NCBI GenBank assembly: GCA_021794775.1
Contig: JAJYQG010000094.1
Span: forward strand, 1-6,319
Direction of reading: 5' to 3'
Length of the DNA: 6,319 nt
Source: Pseudomonadota bacterium
Lineage (GTDB): Bacteria > Pseudomonadota > Gammaproteobacteria > Burkholderiales > Ferrovaceae
Part shown: one piece after another, positions 1 to 6,319 of the stretch
Layout of the letters: each line of letters opens with the position of its first letter
Position numbering within the stretch: the stretch's first letter is position 1
The notes under the pieces: generated by a model
The model's database searches: none
What the model saw: the letters and a program-made list of their open reading frames with translations, nothing else
What the model was told of the DNA's origin: nothing
Made by a program: the position numbers and the translations under genes

Positions 1-381
1 GATCTGGCCATCTGGCAAGCGCTCGGCCAATGCGCCAAAATCCCGTAACACCGATGGGGCCAAAGGACTTGCCCCCGTCCCTTGATGCGTCAACGCGGGT
101 CGAACATGCACCTTGAGTTCGCGCCACGGTACCGGCGCCATGGGCAAAGACGCCAAAATACGGGATGACATTTGGCGCAATTTGGCCGCTAGGGCACCCT
201 GCGGAACTTCCAGCCAAACCACGCCATCCTCCAGCCAACCCAGTCGGACGTCGGCACGCCACGCAGAAGGGATGAGCCCCATGATGGCTTCCTGGCACGC
301 CGCGACCAGGGCCAAGCGACTGCGATAGTTTTCCAAAGCTTCGAGCTCGGCAAGGCAGCGGGGCAAAGCACGAAAAGCCAT
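1..381 (-). CDS. dciA: DUF721/DciA-like protein, partial (C-terminus beyond window edge)
   Basis: The minus strand is open from an ATG at 381-379 to the window edge, giving 127 residues with no stop, so the 3' end is missing. The protein begins [20 protein letters not shown]. It continues with a DUF721-type core at about residues 25-105: a helix, then a pattern of the kind [19 protein letters not shown], then A-A-K-L-R-Q-M and a final strand ELKVHVRP. DciA proteins of this family load the DnaB replicative helicase at replication start in bacteria that lack DnaC. A gene of this family often sits beside secA and lpxC in proteobacteria, which supports the call. The start is backed by AAGGA (396-392) with a 10-nt spacer. 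It is divergent from secA and shares its intergenic region. The family assignment rests on the residue pattern and on context, not on a database search. The function is inferred from the family. Confidence 0.75.
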   Translation of the reverse strand, partial: MAFRALPRCLAELEALENYRSRLALVAACQEAIMGLIPSAWRADVRLGWLEDGVVWLEVPQGALAAKLRQMSSRILASLPMAPVPWRELKVHVRPALTHQGTGASPLAPSVLRDFGALAERLPDGQI

Positions 382-391
382 GGCAAACCAA

Positions 392-398
392 TCCTTCT
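392..398 (-). promoter_or_regulatory. Shine-Dalgarno site of the dciA-like gene
   Basis: Minus-strand AGAAGGA lies 10 nt before the ATG at 381. It is the only good ribosome binding site in this divergent region and fixes the start of the dciA-like gene. secA on the other side has no comparable site. Confidence 0.6.
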
Positions 399-411
399 CA
401 AGGGTCGAAAA

Positions 412-423
412 TCCCGTACGGGA
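412..423. repeat. Perfect 12-bp palindrome between dciA and secA
   Basis: TCCCGTACGGGA equals its own reverse complement over all 12 bases. It lies in the divergent intergenic region, about 30 bp from the dciA-like start and upstream of the secA -10 candidate. It could be a dimeric-repressor operator, but no regulator is known. A 10-bp core of the same sequence (CCCGTACGGG) recurs at 4450-4459, inside the Nudix coding region, so chance occurrence is possible. Confidence 0.35.
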
Positions 424-432
424 ACGTGGGGG

Positions 433-438
433 ATTCTA
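433..438 (-). promoter_or_regulatory. Candidate -10 element for the dciA-like gene
   Basis: On the minus strand positions 438-433 read TAGAAT, the mirror copy of the secA -10 candidate. It is preceded by GGT rather than TGn, so it is weaker as an extended -10, and no convincing -35 is seen. Transcription would start near 426, leaving a leader of about 45 nt to the dciA-like ATG. Confidence 0.35.
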
Positions 439-447
439 ACCCGACTC

Positions 448-456
448 TGTTAGAAT
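448..456 (+). promoter_or_regulatory. Candidate extended -10 promoter for secA
   Basis: TGT followed by TAGAAT fits an extended -10 element (TGn plus a hexamer matching TATAAT at 5 of 6 positions). No recognisable -35 lies 16-18 bp upstream (that stretch is G-rich), which is tolerable for extended -10 promoters. A transcription start about 7 nt downstream, near 463, would give a leader of roughly 26 nt before the secA ATG. It would drive the secA–argJ–Nudix/ThiE operon. This is a prediction from sequence only. Confidence 0.45.
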
Positions 457-488
457 TGCGTCTTTTACGATTCAATGGCGTACACTCC

Positions 489-3203
<2,715 letters not shown>

Positions 3204-3206
<3 letters not shown>

Positions 3207-3210
3207 GGAG
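3204..3210 (+). promoter_or_regulatory. argJ ribosome binding site overlapping the secA stop codon
   Basis: TAAGGAG merges the secA stop (TAA, 3204-3206) with an AAGGAG Shine-Dalgarno that sits 5 nt before the argJ ATG at 3216. Ribosomes ending secA would lie directly on the argJ initiation site, which suggests translational coupling. Confidence 0.8.
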
Positions 3211-3215
3211 CTACG

Positions 3216-4433
3216 ATGCAATCAAAACATGTGGATTTGAGCCATCTCCTGAATGTCCCCGGCGTTCGCTTGGGCGCGGTAGCCGCCGGCATTCGCAAGC
3301 CTGGACGACTCGATCTGATGGTCATGGTCTTGGCCGAAGGAACCCGGGTGGGGGCCGTGTTTACCCGTAACCGCTTTTCAGCGGCACCGGTTCAGGTTTG
3401 TCGTGAACATTTGGCTCTGCAACACCCGCGGGCTCTGGTCATCAACACCGGATGCGCCAATGCAGGAACAGGCAATGCCGGCAAGGAAGACGCCCAGACG
3501 ACCTGCACCCATGTCGCCCAGGCATTGGGCATCCCCGCCTCGGCGGTATTACCTTTTTCCACGGGCGTGATTCTCGAACGACTGCCGATGGATACCCTGC
3601 TCCAAGCCATTCCCTCGGCGGTGGCCCAATGTGGCCAATCGCCATGGAGCGATGCCGCTCGCGCCATCATGACCACCGATACGTTCCCCAAAGCAGCTTC
3701 CCGTCAGATCGTGCTGGATGGCGTCCCGGTTACCCTGACAGGCATTTCCAAGGGAGCCGGCATGATTCGTCCCAACATGGCCACCATGCTGGGATTCGTC
3801 GCCACCGACGCCCGTATCGCCGAAACTTTGCTGCAACAGATGACCCGGGAAGTGGCCAACCTATCGTTCAACCGCATCACCGTCGATGGGGATACCTCCA
3901 CCAACGATTCCTTTCTGGTGATCGCCACAGGTCAAGCCAACCATCCTGAAATCACCGCGCAAAACGAGAGTTATAAGATTTTTTTCAATGCGTTACGCGA
4001 CATATCCGTGGAACTTGCCCATGCCATCATCCGCGATGGGGAAGGGGCCACCAAATTCATCACGGTACGCGTGGAAGGGGGACGAGAAGAAGCCGAATGC
4101 CTGCAGGTTGCCTACGCCATCAGTCATTCACCTCTGGTCAAAACCGCATTCTTCGCCAGTGACCCCAATCTGGGACGAATTCTTGCCGCCATTGGCAACG
4201 CCGGAATCGGCGATCTGAATGTCGAAACCATCCGCCTCCATCTGGACGATGTTCTTGTCTCTGAAGGGGGTGGGCGTGCGCCGGGATACCACGAAGAAGA
4301 AGGGCTTGCCGTCATGGCAAGACCCGACATCACGGTTCGCGTCGATCTGGGACGGGGCTCCGCTTCTGCTGAAGTATGGACCTGCGACTTGTCCTATGAC
4401 TACGTACGTATCAACGCCGAGTACCGGAGCTGA
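3216..4433 (+). CDS. argJ: Bifunctional glutamate N-acetyltransferase / ornithine acetyltransferase ArgJ
   Basis: ArgJ transfers the acetyl group from N-acetylornithine to glutamate, closing the cyclic arginine pathway in the cytoplasm; bifunctional forms also use acetyl-CoA. The 405-residue length is typical of the family. Visible motifs are NTGCANAGTGNAG (77-89), the oxyanion-hole region PFSTGVI (113-119) with T116-G117, and [14 protein letters not shown] (179-192). The last contains the self-cleavage site between A189 and T190; T190 becomes the N-terminal nucleophile of the beta chain. DGDTSTNDS is also present, and the protein ends in the family signature [10 protein letters not shown]. 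Whether it is mono- or bifunctional cannot be told from sequence alone. The start is fixed by AAGGAG 5 nt upstream. It lies between secA and the Nudix–ThiE gene in one tight run; a secA–argJ link is also known in Pseudomonas. There is no sign of frameshift or truncation. Confidence 0.96.
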   Translation: MQSKHVDLSHLLNVPGVRLGAVAAGIRKPGRLDLMVMVLAEGTRVGAVFTRNRFSAAPVQVCREHLALQHPRALVINTGCANAGTGNAGKEDAQTTCTHVAQALGIPASAVLPFSTGVILERLPMDTLLQAIPSAVAQCGQSPWSDAARAIMTTDTFPKAASRQIVLDGVPVTLTGISKGAGMIRPNMATMLGFVATDARIAETLLQQMTREVANLSFNRITVDGDTSTNDSFLVIATGQANHPEITAQNESYKIFFNALRDISVELAHAIIRDGEGATKFITVRVEGGREEAECLQVAYAISHSPLVKTAFFASDPNLGRILAAIGNAGIGDLNVETIRLHLDDVLVSEGGGRAPGYHEEEGLAVMARPDITVRVDLGRGSASAEVWTCDLSYDYVRINAEYRS

Positions 4434-4440
4434 CCCCGGC

Positions 4441-5391
4441 ATGCCCAACCCCGTACGGGTGGTTGCCGGCATACTGATCGACCCTGCTGGCAGGATTCTG
4501 CTTGCCAGCCGACCTGAGGGGAGAACCATGGCCGGGTACTGGGAATTCCCCGGCGGCAAGATAGAACCCGGTGAAACGCCCATCGCCGCCCTCAAGCGAG
4601 AACTTTGGGAAGAGTTGGGCATCACTTGCAACGAGGCAATTCCCTGGTTAAGCCGCAGCCATCGTTACTTCCATGCGCATGTCGTCCTTGATTTCTTCAA
4701 GGTTTCAAGCTGGGATGGCCTACCTCAACCCTGTGAAGGACAGAAGCTGCATTGGCATTCCCTGAGTGAACCCTGCCCCTCGCCTTTGCTACCCGCCAAT
4801 GCCCCCTTGATCAAATGGCTTCAGCTCCCTTCCGTCTACGCCATCACCGAAGCTTCGGCAAGAGGCATGACCAAGACGCTGCAAGACCTGCACCAAGCCT
4901 TGGTCCAAGGGTTACGACTGATTCAGGTGCGCGAAAAAACCATGCCACGGGCCATCGCCACTCGATTCTTGAGCGATGTGATGGATCTTGCCCGCCCCTG
5001 GGGTGCCACCGTGATGCTGAACGGAGAAACCCAGGCAGAGCACGTGACAGGACTGCAAGGTTTGCATCTGACATCATCCCAACTCAGCGTCCTGAGCGAA
5101 CGTCCTCACTACCCTTGGGTGGCCGCTTCATGTCACAACCAAGCCGATCTGCAGCGCGCCGCTGAACTTGGTCTGGACTTTGTCGTATTGGGTCCGGTCA
5201 GACAAACCCCCAGCCATCCCGACAGCCCACCTTTGGGGTGGACATCTTTTTGTCAAGGTGTCCAGGTTGCAGGCTTGCCCACTTATGCGTTGGGAGGCAT
5301 GCAGGCAGAAGACCTCCCTTGCACCTTGAAGGTTGGTGCTCAGGGGGTGGCCATGCTCCGGGGATGGCAAAGCATGCTGCTGCGCGTTTAG
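4441..5391 (+). CDS. Nudix hydrolase fused to a thiamine phosphate synthase (ThiE/TenI)-like domain
   Basis: This 316-residue protein has two domains. The N-terminal MutT-type Nudix domain (about 1-130) carries a full Nudix box at 39-61 (G39, E45, then RELWEELGI at 53-61), so it should bind metal and hydrolyse a nucleoside-diphosphate-linked substrate, possibly oxidised dGTP. The C-terminal ThiE/TenI-like domain (about 131-316) keeps the barrel pattern: VYAIT, IQVREK (161-166), GLHL, AASCH (228-232), GPVRQT (251-256) and YALGGM (282-287). Several ThiE positions differ: the usual ND is N194-G195, the Asp after HLG is Q214, and the PT..K lysine is H259. Canonical thiamine phosphate synthase activity is therefore doubtful. 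The fusion is known in proteobacteria near argJ/secA (a Pseudomonas example is PA4400, from memory). The ATG at 4441 follows argJ by 7 bp, with GGAG (4426-4429) 11 nt upstream. The open frame extends upstream inside argJ, but that part lacks family support. The stop overlaps that of lpxC. Confidence 0.9.
   Translation: MPNPVRVVAGILIDPAGRILLASRPEGRTMAGYWEFPGGKIEPGETPIAALKRELWEELGITCNEAIPWLSRSHRYFHAHVVLDFFKVSSWDGLPQPCEGQKLHWHSLSEPCPSPLLPANAPLIKWLQLPSVYAITEASARGMTKTLQDLHQALVQGLRLIQVREKTMPRAIATRFLSDVMDLARPWGATVMLNGETQAEHVTGLQGLHLTSSQLSVLSERPHYPWVAASCHNQADLQRAAELGLDFVVLGPVRQTPSHPDSPPLGWTSFCQGVQVAGLPTYALGGMQAEDLPCTLKVGAQGVAMLRGWQSMLLRV
5388..5391. other. Overlapping convergent stop codons (Nudix–ThiE TAG / lpxC TAA)
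   Basis: The bases TTAG read TAG on the plus strand (5389-5391) and TAA on the minus strand (5390-5388). The two genes therefore end inside each other with no intergenic space. No GC hairpin followed by a T-run is visible around the junction on either strand, so transcription from each side probably runs into the opposite gene. Confidence 0.95.
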
Positions 5392-6311
5392 AATGCCGAC
5401 TGGGGCTTCGGCAAGGGCTCGATAAAGGCCGATGGCGCCGGTTCATTGGGCGCCAGCGTCACCCAATCCCACGCATCGCGGCGTTCCCAGAGTGCGCGGG
5501 CGGCCACATTGTTCAGGGCATGGCCAGACTTGATTCCAGTAAAAGCGCCGATGAGCGGATGCCCCAGCAGGTAAAGATCGCCCACGGCGTCGAGAATCTT
5601 GTGCCGCAGAAATTCATCGGCGTAACGCAATCCCTCGGCATTCAGGATGCGATATTCGTCCATGACGATGGCATTATCCATGCTCCCACCCAAGGCCAAC
5701 CCTTGATTTCTCAGATACTCGACATCGCGGGTAAATCCGAAGGTGCGTGCCCTGGATACTTCTCGAACATACGAGGTCCGGGAGAAGTCGATCGTCACGG
5801 CAGAACCTGTCGCCTGAATCGCCGGATGCTCAAAATGGCCTTCGTAGGTCAAACGAAACCCATCGTAGGGTTCAAAACGGGCGACCTTATCGCCCTGGCG
5901 CACTTCCATGGGTTCAAGGATGCGCAGGTAACGGCGCAACCCTTCCTGCTCAACCATGCCGACCGTCTGTATTAAAAATACAAAGGGAGCCGAGCTGCCG
6001 TCCAGAATGGGAACTTCCGGGCCAGAAATTTCAATGGTGGCGTTGTCTACCCCCAACCCAGCCAATGCCGACATCAGATGCTCGATGGTACTGACCCGGG
6101 CCGGTCCTTCTTCGATCAGGGTGGACAACCGGGTATCGGTCACACGATCCATGCGCGCCTGGACCGATGGTCGTCCGGGAAGATCGGAGCGGACAAAGCG
6201 AATGCCCTGATCCAGGGCGGCTGGGCATAACACCAGATCCACCCTCTCGCCGGTGTGCAACCCAACCCCGCTGGTACGAACCACCGATTTCAGTGTGCGC
6301 TGTCGTCTCAT
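5388..6311 (-). CDS. lpxC: UDP-3-O-acyl-N-acetylglucosamine deacetylase LpxC
   Basis: LpxC is the cytosolic zinc amidase that removes acetate from UDP-3-O-acyl-GlcNAc, the committed step of lipid A synthesis. The 307 residues match the family length (E. coli 305) and the N-terminus MRRQRTLKSVVRTSGVGLHTG aligns well, so the ATG at 6311 is the likely start. Zinc ligands are H78, H237 and D241. Catalytic E77 lies in STIEHLMSALAGLG, H264 in KSGHALNN, and T190 in SRARTFGF. All expected active-site residues are present. Only 8 nt lie upstream in the window, so the ribosome binding site and any ftsZ neighbour are not visible. It converges on the Nudix–ThiE gene and the two stop codons share 4 bp. 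In many relatives lpxC instead lies beside the divergent DUF721 gene, so its position here is unusual. Confidence 0.97.
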   Translation of the reverse strand: MRRQRTLKSVVRTSGVGLHTGERVDLVLCPAALDQGIRFVRSDLPGRPSVQARMDRVTDTRLSTLIEEGPARVSTIEHLMSALAGLGVDNATIEISGPEVPILDGSSAPFVFLIQTVGMVEQEGLRRYLRILEPMEVRQGDKVARFEPYDGFRLTYEGHFEHPAIQATGSAVTIDFSRTSYVREVSRARTFGFTRDVEYLRNQGLALGGSMDNAIVMDEYRILNAEGLRYADEFLRHKILDAVGDLYLLGHPLIGAFTGIKSGHALNNVAARALWERRDAWDWVTLAPNEPAPSAFIEPLPKPQSAF

Positions 6312-6319
6312 GCCATGCA

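Larger units (their letters stand above)
433..456. repeat. 8+8 bp perfect inverted repeat with 8-nt spacer
   Basis: ATTCTAAC (433-440) and GTTAGAAT (449-456) are exact reverse complements separated by 8 nt. The arms are AT-rich and no T-run follows directly, so a rho-independent terminator is unlikely. Each arm contains TAGAAT on one strand, so the repeat makes a symmetric pair of -10-like hexamers pointing outward toward dciA and secA. Confidence 0.6.

Noticed and set aside
189..401. 70-codon minus-strand frame with hydrophobic N-terminus
   Set aside because: It is another frame of the dciA-like gene, whose own frame has a good ribosome site and a recognisable DUF721 pattern.
426..488. GTG at 426 as an upstream start for secA, adding 21 residues
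   Set aside because: The added residues have no match to SecA N-termini, no ribosome binding site precedes the GTG, and the candidate promoter -10 (448-456) would lie inside it. The ATG at 489 aligns with the family.
4219..4440. Upstream extension of the Nudix–ThiE frame inside argJ
   Set aside because: The frame is open by chance; the 74 extra residues are unlike Nudix N-termini, and the ATG at 4441 begins the first Nudix strand (VRVVAGILID).
5433..5455. TGGCGCC / GGCGCCA hairpin near the lpxC 3' end as a terminator
   Set aside because: The arms pair well over 7 bp with a 9-nt loop, but no T-run follows on either strand and it encodes conserved-length lpxC C-terminal sequence. Termination here is unsupported.
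5238..5975. Open frame of 245 codons on the plus strand, mostly antisense to lpxC
   Set aside because: It overlaps the ThiE-like 3' end and most of lpxC, starts inside a gene, and its translation resembles no known family. Conserved lpxC explains this DNA.

Overview
This is a densely packed stretch of housekeeping DNA from a Gram-negative proteobacterium. The LpxC protein (lipid A synthesis), the 905-residue SecA with a C-terminal zinc-binding tail, and the Nudix–ThiE fusion following argJ all point to the beta/gamma-proteobacterial side. Base composition looks moderately GC-rich by eye. Genus cannot be assigned; an Acidithiobacillia-like or betaproteobacterial origin is a guess from LpxC and gene order.

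Layout, left to right. Positions 1-381 hold a minus-strand gene, cut by the window edge, for a DUF721/DciA-like protein (replicative helicase loader family). A 107-bp divergent intergenic region (382-488) follows. It contains a perfect 12-bp palindrome and an 8+8 inverted repeat whose two arms each carry a -10-like TAGAAT, one per strand. Then comes a tight plus-strand run: secA (489-3206), argJ (3216-4433) and a Nudix hydrolase–thiamine phosphate synthase-like fusion (4441-5391), with gaps of 9 and 7 bp. This looks like one operon. The minus-strand lpxC (5388-6311) converges on the fusion gene, and their stop codons share 4 bp.

The genes serve unrelated core jobs: replication initiation, preprotein export, arginine synthesis, nucleotide/thiamine-related metabolism and lipid A synthesis. 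Their association is the conserved lpxC–DUF721–secA–argJ–mutT neighbourhood of proteobacteria. The difference here is that lpxC lies at the far end and faces the operon, as if the dciA-to-Nudix block had been inverted relative to lpxC.

I found no mobile element, CRISPR array, RNA gene or clearly new multi-gene system. The most interesting points are the symmetric divergent promoter, the displaced lpxC with overlapping convergent stops, and the loss of canonical metal-binding residues in the ThiE-like domain.
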